Positions 36,353-45,686 of a stretch of 60,949 nucleotides of DNA are shown piece by piece; position 1 is the stretch's first letter, and each line of letters opens with the position of its first letter. Source of the DNA: a bacterium (GTDB lineage: Bacteria; CLD3; SB21); the NCBI GenBank assembly GCA_008933615.1, contig WBUR01000026.1, forward strand, positions 1 to 60,949, read 5' to 3'. Below the pieces are notes generated by a model. It did not search any database and was not told the origin of the DNA. It saw only the letters and a program-made list of their open reading frames with translations. The translations under genes were made by a program, and so were the position numbers.

Positions 36353-36431
36353 ATTCTTTTCTCCTGCTTCTTGATGTGATTCTAGCTAAACGGCCAGAGA
36401 AGAGTCTCTGTTTTAAATGTTAACAGATCGT

Positions 36432-37250
36432 TTAGTGGTGTTGTCTTATTGAAAAGCGCTTGACATCATCAGCACTAAGGATGATATTCGTTGAATCCTT
36501 CAAAGATCGAAAAAAAATGTAACCATTTGTACGACCGACGTACACGGTGTCAATATTAGTTCTAAAATTTCCATTTGATGTTTCAACGGAAACATCGGTT
36601 CTTGAACTGCCAGAAAGAAGTTTTTTTGCCTGTTGATTGTTTGAAATAGCACCAATTATAAAAAAAACAATTACCCAATAAACACTAAGAATCCAATGCA
36701 TCTGAAGTTGAACATAACGAATTAGTCGTGTAAGTAAAAACTTCGAAATCGTCTTTGCACAAAAAAGAGATACAAGAAACATGGGGATAGTAAGAGATGG
36801 CCACACTTTAAAGAACGGAGCTGGCGGATCAGCAAATAAAGGCTCCACCGTCTTCCATACGTAGTAGCTGATCAAAATGAGAATCATAAACGACATTGTA
36901 AATATCGAGTGAAAGAAAATACAAACAAGATGTGACCTAGGAAAAAAACGACGCTTTCTTGGATTTAGGATAAAGCTGAGATAGAATCCCCCTGTCCTGA
37001 ATGCGTTCTTAACCCCGGCATCTTTAAGGTATGGACGCGAACTTGATTTAGTTGTGAATCTATACAACACAATAAAAGCTAGAATGAGAATTCCATAGGT
37101 ATGGGGCAGAAATGAAAGCAACAGTTCGCTTGTGTCGAGATACTGATAAATCGCAATGCCGAATGCGGTATAAAAAAAATGATAGCTAGAGTAACTCCAA
37201 AAAATAAGAAATATATAGTACGCAGGAGTATATTTGAGAAGTGATTGCAT
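36432..37250 (-). CDS. Unknown multi-pass membrane protein with C-terminal soluble domain
   Basis: I do not recognise this 272-residue protein. It has about five or six hydrophobic segments (~12-35, 45-65, 105-130, 150-170, 180-205). It closes with a ~60-residue soluble tail whose last part reads TVYVGRTNGYIFFRSLKDS and ADDVKRFSIRQHH. Such a tail resembles the end of the next upstream gene product. No ribosome site is clear before the ATG. Base composition is visibly more AT-rich than the flanking housekeeping genes, as in the rest of this island. Confidence 0.6.
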   Translation of the reverse strand: MQSLLKYTPAYYIFLIFWSYSSYHFFYTAFGIAIYQYLDTSELLLSFLPHTYGILILAFIVLYRFTTKSSSRPYLKDAGVKNAFRTGGFYLSFILNPRKRRFFPRSHLVCIFFHSIFTMSFMILILISYYVWKTVEPLFADPPAPFFKVWPSLTIPMFLVSLFCAKTISKFLLTRLIRYVQLQMHWILSVYWVIVFFIIGAISNNQQAKKLLSGSSRTDVSVETSNGNFRTNIDTVYVGRTNGYIFFRSLKDSTNIILSADDVKRFSIRQHH

Positions 37251-37291
37251 TGTACACTTATTAAATCGAAGAGTTAATTAATTCTTTTCCC

Positions 37292-37495
37292 TTATTTCAA
37301 ATGCATCCATTGTTTCTTATTTAACGCAGCTGTCTTATGACACTGCGAGATCTCAGTAATTGCTTGCGTAATTGCTATTATACCGCCGGAAACAATGCAT
37401 CCTATGAGGCCTTGCTTACTGCGATCAATTTGAACAAATACTAGGTGCGCTTTTGACCGTTTGACATAATCAATGTTTATCGAAGAACAGAACTC
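37292..37495 (-). pseudogene. 67-codon open frame without start codon, possible gene remnant
   Basis: In the gap between the two membrane protein genes, and overlapping the end of the upstream one by 26 bases, a frame is open for 67 codons. It reads like protein (DYVKRSKAHLVFVQIDRSK, then GLIGCIVSGGIIAITQAI, SQCHKTAALNKKQWMHLK). The first ATG is five codons from the end, and there is no GTG or TTG before it. It may be the 3' remnant of a gene, or a gene read by frameshift from the upstream one, or chance. I see a possible membrane segment in the middle. Confidence 0.3.
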
Positions 37496-38282
37496 TTATT
37501 GCATTTCGATTTATCGCGAAGCTTCGTCCTCCTGCAATGGAATCGTGACGAAAATAAAAGAGATCATTAATAACCGCCACTAACTGTACTGATAAGTTCG
37601 AATCACTGTTACAAATGGATTCTGTCTGAGTAGTAAGATTGGAATCGGCCTTTCCACCAACAACTGGGATAATTGCCTGTCGAATTTCCTTATCAAGAAT
37701 CACTTCAACAGAAATTGGTTTACCTCCTCCAACATTAGCCGGAATTGTTTTGTATATTGAACTACCAAACCCCAATAAATACCCGGTTATTAAGAATACG
37801 ATAAAAATAATTATTGGTGCCTCGTCGATTGGTTCATCCTTCCATTTGGCCTTTACAAATTCCATAATTTTTCCATTCATCAGTAAATATAAGAAAACAC
37901 CTCCCAACAGAATTAATTTCCATTGCCCTTGCATGTTAATTTCAATGTCAAGACGTACGGCAATACCATGTAATACATAAATTGACATCCCCAAAAGGAA
38001 GACATAATTAAAAAATACTAAAAATTTCCACCCAATTCCTTGTGCGTGCATAACTCGTCGGATCGAATGAAATGTGAATTCAACGATTAGTGCCGTGCTT
38101 CCAAAGACAGTAAGACACCAAATCCCGGCAAAAATATAATTTAACTGAAGTAATTCAAACGAATAGAAACCGAATTGACTGAAATGTAAATTCAAGACTA
38201 TGAGGCCAATAACATAACAGACTGAAGTAACACTTAATAGTGCTTTAGCAGTGCTTTCGACTCTTGAATATAGTGAATTCAT
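37470..38282 (-). CDS. Unknown multi-pass membrane protein
   Basis: This 270-residue protein is not recognised. It has about five membrane segments (~15-32, 44-67, 85-105, 120-135, 155-175). The ~90-residue C-terminal part is soluble and ends in VQLVAVINDLFYFRHDSI and NRNAIRVLFFDKH, a layout like the tail of the downstream membrane protein (a V-x-V-x(2-3)-[YF]-[IF]-[FY]-[FY]-R core and a final aromatic/His end). It belongs to the AT-rich island. The pair could be sensors or pore-forming partners; nothing decides this. Confidence 0.6.
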   Translation of the reverse strand: MNSLYSRVESTAKALLSVTSVCYVIGLIVLNLHFSQFGFYSFELLQLNYIFAGIWCLTVFGSTALIVEFTFHSIRRVMHAQGIGWKFLVFFNYVFLLGMSIYVLHGIAVRLDIEINMQGQWKLILLGGVFLYLLMNGKIMEFVKAKWKDEPIDEAPIIIFIVFLITGYLLGFGSSIYKTIPANVGGGKPISVEVILDKEIRQAIIPVVGGKADSNLTTQTESICNSDSNLSVQLVAVINDLFYFRHDSIAGGRSFAINRNAIRVLFFDKH

Positions 38283-38351
38283 GCATCGAATCCTTGTATT
38301 GACATCAAATATTCATAACTCTAGGCGGCTACACGATATCCTCGCCATTGC

Positions 38352-39215
38352 TTATGGGCCGGTGTTAGCTTTTGTTTTTATTATTTTTCCAACTTGTAGT
38401 ATATCAACAATATGGTTAGCAGTCGATATAAATTTTGCCTTGTCAACCGCTTTGGGAAACACTTGAGGCTCCTTAGTAAACAAGTAAATAATCCCAATGA
38501 CTTCACTATTAGATTTAAAAGGAGCTGCAAAATATGATCGAGCACTAAATGTATGTTTTTCTATTTCATCCTTCGAAAACCCAAACTCATTTACCATTCT
38601 GAAATTGTATTCATCTACCGTGGCAAAATTTACAGATTCAATATTTTCTGTTCTCATACATCTTCCAATAATCCCTTTGTATCCATGCAAAATCCTACCA
38701 CTTTTTTCTTTTGAAGAGACAAACTCCTGATGGAGCATTCCAATTTGGAAATAAGGAAAAATTTGTAGCAAACCAAACACTTGAATTCTATCCTCTTTGC
38801 TAATAGTGACATTAACTTTTAAGTGGATTGTAGCCAGAACAAGGGTTTTGTCACATCCACGTAAATCTTCAATAACGGTTTTTAGACAATTTAATAAACC
38901 ATTAGAAACCTCTTCAGGCATTTTATCTACTGCATCCATAATTTTCCTTGTTTCTGAGGGATAGCTTTTTTCAACTATCATTTCGCCAAAAACAAATTCA
39001 AAAAGAGTGAAAATCAAAGCACATCCGCCAGGAATCATTGCATAATAATATAGTCTCTCTTCTAACAATACTGACATAATATAAACTGCAATGAAGCCTA
39101 ATATCAAAAACGTAGCACGATAAATCATGCGATAAGTCTTTATTTCAATAGACCTGAACAAATGATGTATAGTGTTACTTGTTGGCATAGAATAGGTGTA
39201 TAAGTTCAATGTCAT
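38352..39215 (-). CDS. Membrane-anchored GAF-like protein
   Basis: The 287-residue protein has two close membrane helices (~34-50 and ~56-77) and then a cytoplasmic region. A helical linker (~85-120) leads to a GAF-like domain (~120-280): VLATIHLKVNVTISKEDR, GYKGIIGRCMRTENIESVNF, SARSYFAAPFKSNSEVIGIIYLF and a final helix. The ligand is unknown, and there is no output domain. The first ATG (39215) makes a 41-base overlap with the upstream methyltransferase gene; the ATG at 39188 gives a 14-base overlap. Neither has a Shine-Dalgarno sequence. The overlap implies joint expression with the methyltransferase. Confidence 0.65.
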   Translation of the reverse strand: MTLNLYTYSMPTSNTIHHLFRSIEIKTYRMIYRATFLILGFIAVYIMSVLLEERLYYYAMIPGGCALIFTLFEFVFGEMIVEKSYPSETRKIMDAVDKMPEEVSNGLLNCLKTVIEDLRGCDKTLVLATIHLKVNVTISKEDRIQVFGLLQIFPYFQIGMLHQEFVSSKEKSGRILHGYKGIIGRCMRTENIESVNFATVDEYNFRMVNEFGFSKDEIEKHTFSARSYFAAPFKSNSEVIGIIYLFTKEPQVFPKAVDKAKFISTANHIVDILQVGKIIKTKANTGP

Positions 39216-39885
39216 AAGGGGGTTTTTTTTGGCTTTCAGAAGACGCGACGATATCTTTTGAAATCTTTTCTATATTTTTGGGGAGAGTCAAAATTTTTTG
39301 TTTGATACTATTTCCTAGAAATCCAACATGTTCAATCATCTCAATTATTTGCTCCGTTTTTATCAGGATGGATGGTACTTTCACAATATTATTCTCTTTA
39401 TTAATGAACCTAGTTTCATTGATTTCAATACCTATTTTGTCTCTTAAGGCTTTTCCCCAAGAATAACTTGGGGTTGTAAATAGAAGCATGCCTTCCTTTC
39501 TCAATACTCGATATGCCTCTGACAAAAACTCAAGACCCAAAAAAGGGTCACATAAGAATGAAGTAACTAAGTTAAAAGTGTTGTCCATAAAAGGCATATC
39601 GATTGCATCGGCATGGATTCTCAATAGAGATTCTTCTCTAGGAGTTAACTCTAACATTAATTTACTACTATCTAACTGAATAATCCTTTTTGACTCAATT
39701 GATAAATACTCAATGGTTCTTCCTTTTCCAGCACCAACTTCAAGCACTGATCCCTCTTTTGGAATTATATTTTCAAACCCTTTGAAACCAAGTTTTTGCG
39801 AATCGTCAAAATTGCGTGATGTGATATGGATCTCATCATAATATTCGTTCGCAATTCTGTCATATGGTGAAATAATTTTATTCAT
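39175..39885 (-). CDS. Class I SAM-dependent methyltransferase of the accessory island
   Basis: The 236-residue protein has a clear SAM-binding core: motif I VLEVGAGKGRTIEYL (from ~47), the acidic strand-2 end IIQLDSSKLMLEL, IHADAIDMPFMDNTFNLVTS and the EAYRVLRKEGMLLFTTPSY post-core motif of UbiE-type small-molecule methyltransferases. The C-terminal part (KVPSILIKTEQIIEMIEHVGF) is normal. Substrate unknown. It is the first gene of the overlapping pair with the GAF protein and is AT-rich like its neighbours, so the pair was probably acquired together. Confidence 0.75.
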   Translation of the reverse strand: MNKIISPYDRIANEYYDEIHITSRNFDDSQKLGFKGFENIIPKEGSVLEVGAGKGRTIEYLSIESKRIIQLDSSKLMLELTPREESLLRIHADAIDMPFMDNTFNLVTSFLCDPFLGLEFLSEAYRVLRKEGMLLFTTPSYSWGKALRDKIGIEINETRFINKENNIVKVPSILIKTEQIIEMIEHVGFLGNSIKQKILTLPKNIEKISKDIVASSESQKKPPYDIELIHLFYANK

Positions 39886-40155
39886 ACCATCAGTTTTTTC
39901 TTAAATTGTATTGCAAAATGGCAAATATCCTATCAAATTGAACAAATAGACACTACTGTGCGGTGACAGAGCTCCATATTTATTTCCAAAAATATCCATA
40001 TCAGATTCCATATTTCAAAAAGAACTATTGAAATATTCTACGATAAGAAAGAACTACGATAAGACGCTTAAATGTACTCTGTGAAAAGGCGTTTGTCAAT
40101 GACTTTGGTCATGTTTTGCGGGAATTCTGGTGGGTTGTAACATCAGGCCAGGATG

Positions 40156-41736
40156 TCAACAGATCTTATAAAATGTCTTGTTCATTTTCTCTTCCAGCGC
40201 TTTTGACGTTTTGGTGGTCGAAAGCCCGCCAAGCGAAGTGCACCGGAGCGTATTGGGTATCGCATTACCAACCTCATTCATCGCCTGTATGACTTCATCC
40301 AGCGGAACTACATGATCATAATCGGCCAGCGCCATATTAGCGCAGGAAAGCGCGTTCGTTGCAGCCATGACGTTTCTTCCAAGGCACGGCGCTTCCACAC
40401 GGTTGGCCACCGGATCGCAGATCATACCGAAGGAATTCTGAAGCGCAACCGATGCCGCGGATATTGATTGTTCAAGAGTGCCATGGACGAGGGACACAAT
40501 CGCAGCAGCAGCCATCCCTGACCCTGAACCGCATTCCGCCATACATCCGCCTACTTCCGCGGCAAATGTGGCGTGCGCGGAGATAAATACACCGATCAAG
40601 CCTGCTACGAGCATAGCTTTCACGATCTCATCTTCCGTTTTTCTCAGGCCCTTGGCCGTACCGATGATCGCTCCGGGAACAACCCCGCAGGATCCGGCCG
40701 TCGGCGCGGCAACGATGACGCCCATGGAACTTTTGACTTCCAGGACGGCCGATACGTACATGATGATCAGATTATTGATATCCCCGCCGATCAGCTTATG
40801 ATCTTCAAATTGTTTTTTGAAATTCACCGACTGCGCGCCCAGAATTCGCGCTTCATACTTCGTTCCTCTCAGTCCTGTATCGACTGCGTCCTGCATGATC
40901 TGAACGATCTGCCTCATCTTACGAAAGACTTCATCTGCGGAAATTCCTCCCCGCGCGCTTTCATAGTGTGCGGCCAGCTCCCACAACGGGAGACGCTTGT
41001 CCTTATTGTAGGCCAGCATTTCTTCGCATGTAATGAAAGGTACGGCCAGATCTTTCCTTGACAGTATCGGCAGAACCGGATGGATCCGCTTCATCGCCGA
41101 AAAACCCTCAGATGCTTTTATTAATTCACAGAGATCAGCATCCGGAAATTTCTGCGCTTTTATTTCAACAAATGGTGTTTCGCCTTCATACAGGTTTATT
41201 TCGTCGACGGGGAAGCCCTGCTCAAGAATAAATTTTTTGATATCTGCAAGATCACTCGTTGATTTGACGTAGATAACCGTCTCAAAAAAATCTCCCGCCA
41301 TGGAAACCTTGCTGCCGTCAATGGCTACAACCTCGATCATCCCTCCGCCGGTTGATATAGCGGTGATCCTGCGTGTTTCTTCGGCATTCGTTAGCGTAAG
41401 CTGATACGTATTCGGATGATCGGCTTTGATATCGGTAATTTCAATTTCAACACGGATCCCGGCGGCTTCAAGCGCGCTTTCAGATTTCGCCAGGCGCGCG
41501 TCGTCGGCTTCCCATCCGAGAAAACCTCCGAAAAGACCCATGTCCGATCCCTGGCTTTTGTGGGTGGTCGCAAGAGAGCCATTCGGATCGAATTCGATGA
41601 GAATACGGTCCAGTTTCTGATCTGCTAGGTCGCGGCATATCCGGCCGATTCGAAGCGAAGCGGCGCAGTGCGAACTTGAAGGGCCTCTCATCACCGGACC
41701 CATGACGTCATTGAAAATACTCGGGTATTGGCTCAT
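40156..41736 (-). CDS. sdaA: L-serine ammonia-lyase, iron-sulfur dependent, single chain
   Basis: The 526-residue protein fuses the beta and alpha parts of the Fe-S serine dehydratase. The N-terminal part starts SIFNDVMGPVMRGPSSSHCAASLRIG and includes an ACT-like segment; the C-terminal alpha part has AAPTAGSCGVVPGAI, GGCMAECGSGSGMAAAA and ICDPVANRVEAPCLGRN, whose cysteines hold the 4Fe-4S cluster. It turns serine to pyruvate and ammonia, feeding central carbon metabolism. It is somewhat longer than the E. coli enzyme (~454), chiefly in the first domain. It stands alone, with 138 bases to the upstream miaA gene. Confidence 0.93.
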   Translation of the reverse strand: MSQYPSIFNDVMGPVMRGPSSSHCAASLRIGRICRDLADQKLDRILIEFDPNGSLATTHKSQGSDMGLFGGFLGWEADDARLAKSESALEAAGIRVEIEITDIKADHPNTYQLTLTNAEETRRITAISTGGGMIEVVAIDGSKVSMAGDFFETVIYVKSTSDLADIKKFILEQGFPVDEINLYEGETPFVEIKAQKFPDADLCELIKASEGFSAMKRIHPVLPILSRKDLAVPFITCEEMLAYNKDKRLPLWELAAHYESARGGISADEVFRKMRQIVQIMQDAVDTGLRGTKYEARILGAQSVNFKKQFEDHKLIGGDINNLIIMYVSAVLEVKSSMGVIVAAPTAGSCGVVPGAIIGTAKGLRKTEDEIVKAMLVAGLIGVFISAHATFAAEVGGCMAECGSGSGMAAAAIVSLVHGTLEQSISAASVALQNSFGMICDPVANRVEAPCLGRNVMAATNALSCANMALADYDHVVPLDEVIQAMNEVGNAIPNTLRCTSLGGLSTTKTSKALEEKMNKTFYKIC

Positions 41737-41874
41737 ACAAAAAAACCTAATGTTAGTGTTTTTTGATTTTGCAATAGTCTCAGCTAAAAGTCTAATCTAT
41801 TTATAGATCAGTTGCATACGCCCGGTACTGCAAACGGAAATAGAAAATGTTATAACACATAGACTGAAAATTAG

Positions 41875-42822
41875 TCACTGACTTTCTAAAGACCGGAAAA
41901 ACACAATCACTTCGTCAACCAGTTCCACGACTGTATATTTCGTCACATCAAGCCACCGCACACGTTGATCCCGACGAAACCATGTCAGCTGGCGTTTCGC
42001 ATAGTTGCGGGAACCTTGTTTGAAGAGTTCGATCATCCGGTCGTAACTGATCTCGCCCCGAAGATGTGCGACGATCTCACGGTATCCGAGGCTTTCCATC
42101 GAGGTTAATGACGGTGAATACCCCCTTTCCAGGAGGCGCTTTGTTTCTTCAATAACGCCCTGCCGGATCATGTAATCCACGCGCGCTTCGATACGGCGAT
42201 AGAGTTCCTCCCGCTCGCATGTAAGCCCGATTATCACCGGCGTGAAATTTATTTCAACAACTTGTTCCGCATGTTTCTCGGATATCCTTTTGCCCGTGAT
42301 TTCAAACACTTCCAATGCGCGCTCAATCCTCTTTGCATCGTTGGGATGAATTTTAGACGCGGCCAACGGATCAACTATTTCCAATTCATGATAAACCGAT
42401 TGCAAACCAAGCCGTGCGATTCGCTCCCTAATTTCCAGTCGAACCGATTCGTTCTTCTCACCTTCACCTATAAATCCGTCGATCAGCGCTCGAATGTAAA
42501 GGCCAGACCCGCCTACAACAACCACTTCTTTGTTGCGCGCCCAAATCTCTTCGATTACTACCCGTCCGTCTGCGCCATATTGCCCGGCATTGTAATATTG
42601 ATCGGGATCGATGTGATCGATAAAATGGTGTGGAATAGAACCGCGTTCCTCTAAGGTAGGCTTCGCAGTACAAATATCCATAAATCGGAATATTTGCCTC
42701 GAATCGGCGGAAATGATTTCAGCATTGATTGCTTTTGCAACGGCAACCGATAGGGATGTTTTTCCGATAGCGGTCGGTCCGACGATGACCGGTATTTTTC
42801 GTTTATTTTCTGGAATAGGCAT
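41875..42822 (-). CDS. miaA: tRNA dimethylallyltransferase
   Basis: The 315-residue length is usual. The P-loop GPTAIGKTS lies at 15-23, followed by ISADSRQIFRFMDICTAKPT, FIDHIDPDQYYNAGQYG, VGGSGLYIRALIDG and the tRNA-contact regions. MiaA puts a dimethylallyl group on A37 of tRNAs that read U-starting codons. The C-terminal KQGSRNYAKRQLTWFRRDQRVRWLD is the family signature. It lies 105 bases downstream of mutL on the same strand, the mutL-miaA order found in many bacteria. Confidence 0.96.
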   Translation of the reverse strand: MPIPENKRKIPVIVGPTAIGKTSLSVAVAKAINAEIISADSRQIFRFMDICTAKPTLEERGSIPHHFIDHIDPDQYYNAGQYGADGRVVIEEIWARNKEVVVVGGSGLYIRALIDGFIGEGEKNESVRLEIRERIARLGLQSVYHELEIVDPLAASKIHPNDAKRIERALEVFEITGKRISEKHAEQVVEINFTPVIIGLTCEREELYRRIEARVDYMIRQGVIEETKRLLERGYSPSLTSMESLGYREIVAHLRGEISYDRMIELFKQGSRNYAKRQLTWFRRDQRVRWLDVTKYTVVELVDEVIVFFRSLESQ

Positions 42823-42927
42823 ATGGCGCGCCCGACATTTTGACTGTATAAAAGCAAGTCAATGTAAACCTGTCTAACAATATTAATATAAATAGATAAT
42901 ATTATTACGATGAGATAAAATTAGAAG

Positions 42928-44727
42928 CTAAATACGCATAAAACGTTTGTCCAACTCCTCTAATGACAGTTGTATGATGATCGGCCTCCCGTGAGGGCAG
43001 ACATACGGGAATTTACATGCGAAGAGTTGATCGATCAGACTGTTCATCTCCTCAACCGTCAAAGGATCGCCGGATTTGATAGCGGATTTGCAGGAAAATG
43101 ATTTTGCCAAATTATCCCTCGGATCCAGGTCGTTATAACTGTTAATTTTATACTCGTTGATCATCTCGGTGAGAATTTTTTGTTCATTTCCAAGCCGCAC
43201 ATCTGCAGGTACGGCCTCTACCACTACCGTTCGTTTGCCGAACTTCTTGATTACAAAACCCAGTTTTTCCACCAATGGCAGAAATTCCTCTAAAATAGAA
43301 AAATCCTCAGCAGAAAACTCCAGCGTTTGCGGGAAAAGCAATTGCTGAGAAAAAATCGGATTCTTTTCAAAAGCATCCAAAGCTCTTTCATATAAAATAC
43401 GTTCGTGCGCAACATGCTGGTCGATGATCGCGAGGCCGCTCTTAATCTGCGAAATAATATACCTATTATGCAGCTGCCAGACCAAACTGCTCAAATTCAC
43501 AGTCTGTTTAGGCTGAGTAAGCTGTGTTTGAATTGCTTTCTTTTCTTCTTCCGGCGATTCAAAAAAACGGGCAACGTCGTCCTCGTTTTGTGAACCGCTG
43601 TCTGAACTCTGACCCGAATTCTGCATCCCGGAGCCCAATGGCATCCGCAGATTTTCTTTTTGCGTATGTAATTCCAGAGACAGGTTAGACTGTTCCGAAT
43701 CATTTTCATTGGACGACGATCTTGTAAGCGAGGGAATCATAGAGTCCGTGCTCATAGAGTCACGTACCGCGTGAAACATAGTCCTATAGAGCAATTGCTC
43801 ATCTTTGAATTTCACTTCTGCCTTTGTTGGATGAACATTCACGTCAAAATCTTCCGGGTTACTTTCCAAAAACAAAACGAAAAATGGCTTATCCCCTTTC
43901 GGGATCGAATGTCCGTAGGCTGAAAATACTGCAAAATTAACGGTCCTGTTAACGATCGGCCGCCCGTTAAGAAACAGATACTGTTCCCCTTTCGTTTTGT
44001 AGGAAAAAGACGGCTTGCTCAAATACCCTTTGACATGCGTTCCAAACTGTTCCACATCCAGCGGCAATGTATACGACATGGTATCTTTTCCGATAACTTT
44101 TTCAAGCCGCGCCGGAAGATTGGCCTTGCGGAGCTGAAATATTTTTTCATCTTCATGAATCAGCGTAAATTCAACGCCCGGATAAGCCATGGCGAATTTC
44201 TTAATTACCGACGTAATGTGACGAAATTCGGTGTTGTTCGTTTTCAGGAAATTCCTTCGCGCGGGAACGTTATAAAACAGGTTTTTAACGGTAATCGTAG
44301 TCCCCTGCAAAGAAGCTTCTTTAGTCACTTCTGATATATTTCCGGCATGCATTCTGACGATTGTACCGACTTCCTCACTTTTTGTTTTAGTTTTCATTTC
44401 CACATCGGAAACGGAACTAATGCTCGCCAGAGCTTCACCACGGAAACCAAAACTTTTGACGCGCTGGAGATCCTCCCACGAACTGATTTTACTCGTTGCA
44501 TGCCTTTCAAAGCACAACACGGCGTCATCTGAATTCATCCCGCTTCCGTTATCAATGACCTGAATCAGCCCCTTGCCTCCGGACTTAACGGTTATTACGA
44601 TCTCGTCAGAGCCTGCATCGATGGAATTTTCAATGAGTTCCTTTACGACGGAGGCCGGCCGTTCAACCACTTCGCCTGCCGCAATCTTGTTGGCCACATT
44701 CTCAGACAATATTTTAATGGTAGGCAT
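42928..44727 (-). CDS. mutL: DNA mismatch repair protein MutL
   Basis: The ~599-residue protein has the GHKL ATPase part (NKIAAGEVVERPASVVKELIENSIDAG, DNGSGM, TSKI, FRGEALASI) and the C-terminal dimerisation domain with DQHVAHERILYE (starting near Asp436). That is the DQHA(x)2E(x)4E endonuclease motif with Ala changed to Val. CPHGRP, another metal-site motif, is also present. So this is probably the nicking form of MutL used by bacteria without MutH. I prefer the ATG at 44727 because MutL proteins begin MPxI and it follows the upstream stop by one base; 44751 is the longer option. Confidence 0.95.
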   Translation of the reverse strand: MPTIKILSENVANKIAAGEVVERPASVVKELIENSIDAGSDEIVITVKSGGKGLIQVIDNGSGMNSDDAVLCFERHATSKISSWEDLQRVKSFGFRGEALASISSVSDVEMKTKTKSEEVGTIVRMHAGNISEVTKEASLQGTTITVKNLFYNVPARRNFLKTNNTEFRHITSVIKKFAMAYPGVEFTLIHEDEKIFQLRKANLPARLEKVIGKDTMSYTLPLDVEQFGTHVKGYLSKPSFSYKTKGEQYLFLNGRPIVNRTVNFAVFSAYGHSIPKGDKPFFVLFLESNPEDFDVNVHPTKAEVKFKDEQLLYRTMFHAVRDSMSTDSMIPSLTRSSSNENDSEQSNLSLELHTQKENLRMPLGSGMQNSGQSSDSGSQNEDDVARFFESPEEEKKAIQTQLTQPKQTVNLSSLVWQLHNRYIISQIKSGLAIIDQHVAHERILYERALDAFEKNPIFSQQLLFPQTLEFSAEDFSILEEFLPLVEKLGFVIKKFGKRTVVVEAVPADVRLGNEQKILTEMINEYKINSYNDLDPRDNLAKSFSCKSAIKSGDPLTVEEMNSLIDQLFACKFPYVCPHGRPIIIQLSLEELDKRFMRI

Positions 44728-44728
44728 A

Positions 44729-45679
44729 TCAGGCTTTGATTTTGCGGACATAATACATTACAGATGAACCTCTTTTATTGTTCAGTCCAACAATCCACGA
44801 AATAAGAATAAGTAACTTCATTCGCAATAGAAAGAATGGAATCGTGTACCATGGCACATTTTCCATAATTTTTTTTTCGCTCATCAGGCAATTGAATACA
44901 GTATCCAGAGGCATTTGATGTTGCTTCACGATTTCCATACCGGCTTTATGTAAAATTGATTTTAACGTATCGGGTGTAAAATGCAGTAAGTGACGCGGCA
45001 CATCCAACGCAACCCAATCCTTTTTGTACGCGCCTGCATCAAATGACGATACATTCGGCAAGGCAATTATGAGCAAACCGTCAGCTGCGAGCAGAGTGCG
45101 AACTCTGTCCAGCGCTTCCAAAGGACTGTGAACATGCTCCAACACATGCCACATAGTTATAACGTCAAACCGGCTGATTGAAAATTCCATGTCTTTGTGA
45201 TCGATAAATCCGGTTTCAATTTCCAGGTGATACGTTTTCCTTGCAAATTCCGATGCTTCTTGCGACGGCTCCAATCCACATGTCGCCCATCCGTTTGACT
45301 GCATTTCAGACAAGAATTCACCCGTTCCGCAGCCAATGTCCAATATTGAACTGCCTGCCCTGAAGTGTTCAATTTTCTTTCGCTTCCAGCGAACGGAATA
45401 TTTTCTGATGGCGGTATATAAACGGCCAAATAGTGAAAAATCACTTCCCGAACTCAAAAACGGCGTATACTGACCGGCCTCATAATATATGCCAATGGTT
45501 GATTTTGTCGGCCTCGGATTCAAATAACTTAACTGACAATATTTACAGCGAACTAAATTATACGAACCGAACTTATCTGTAAATGTATATATCGATATAT
45601 TTTCTGCAAAAGCGCAATTCGGACAGACGGTGTTTTCAAATGCCACCAGTAAGGCAGCCGTATATTGTTCATCGATCAT
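44729..45679 (-). CDS. Methyltransferase with N-terminal zinc-binding motif
   Basis: The 316-residue protein has four Cys in two pairs (CPNCAF near 19, then CKYC at ~44-47) before a class I methyltransferase domain: SILDIGCGTGEFLSEM, GLEPSQEASEFAR, FDVITMWHVLEHVHSPLEALDRV and DGLLIIALPN. This is the Methyltransf_23 type with a small zinc knuckle, usually acting on sugars, lipids or polyketides. The C-terminus has hydrophobic stretches (TIPFFLLRMKLLILISWIVGL) that may attach to the membrane. It lies just upstream of mutL. Confidence 0.82.
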   Translation of the reverse strand: MIDEQYTAALLVAFENTVCPNCAFAENISIYTFTDKFGSYNLVRCKYCQLSYLNPRPTKSTIGIYYEAGQYTPFLSSGSDFSLFGRLYTAIRKYSVRWKRKKIEHFRAGSSILDIGCGTGEFLSEMQSNGWATCGLEPSQEASEFARKTYHLEIETGFIDHKDMEFSISRFDVITMWHVLEHVHSPLEALDRVRTLLAADGLLIIALPNVSSFDAGAYKKDWVALDVPRHLLHFTPDTLKSILHKAGMEIVKQHQMPLDTVFNCLMSEKKIMENVPWYTIPFFLLRMKLLILISWIVGLNNKRGSSVMYYVRKIKA

Positions 45680-45686
45680 TCGTTAC

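Noticed and set aside
40038-40064. Direct repeat ctacgataaga at 16-bp spacing upstream of the serine dehydratase end region
   Set aside because: Only two units, in a gap between two minus-strand genes; too short to call a CRISPR or iteron array.
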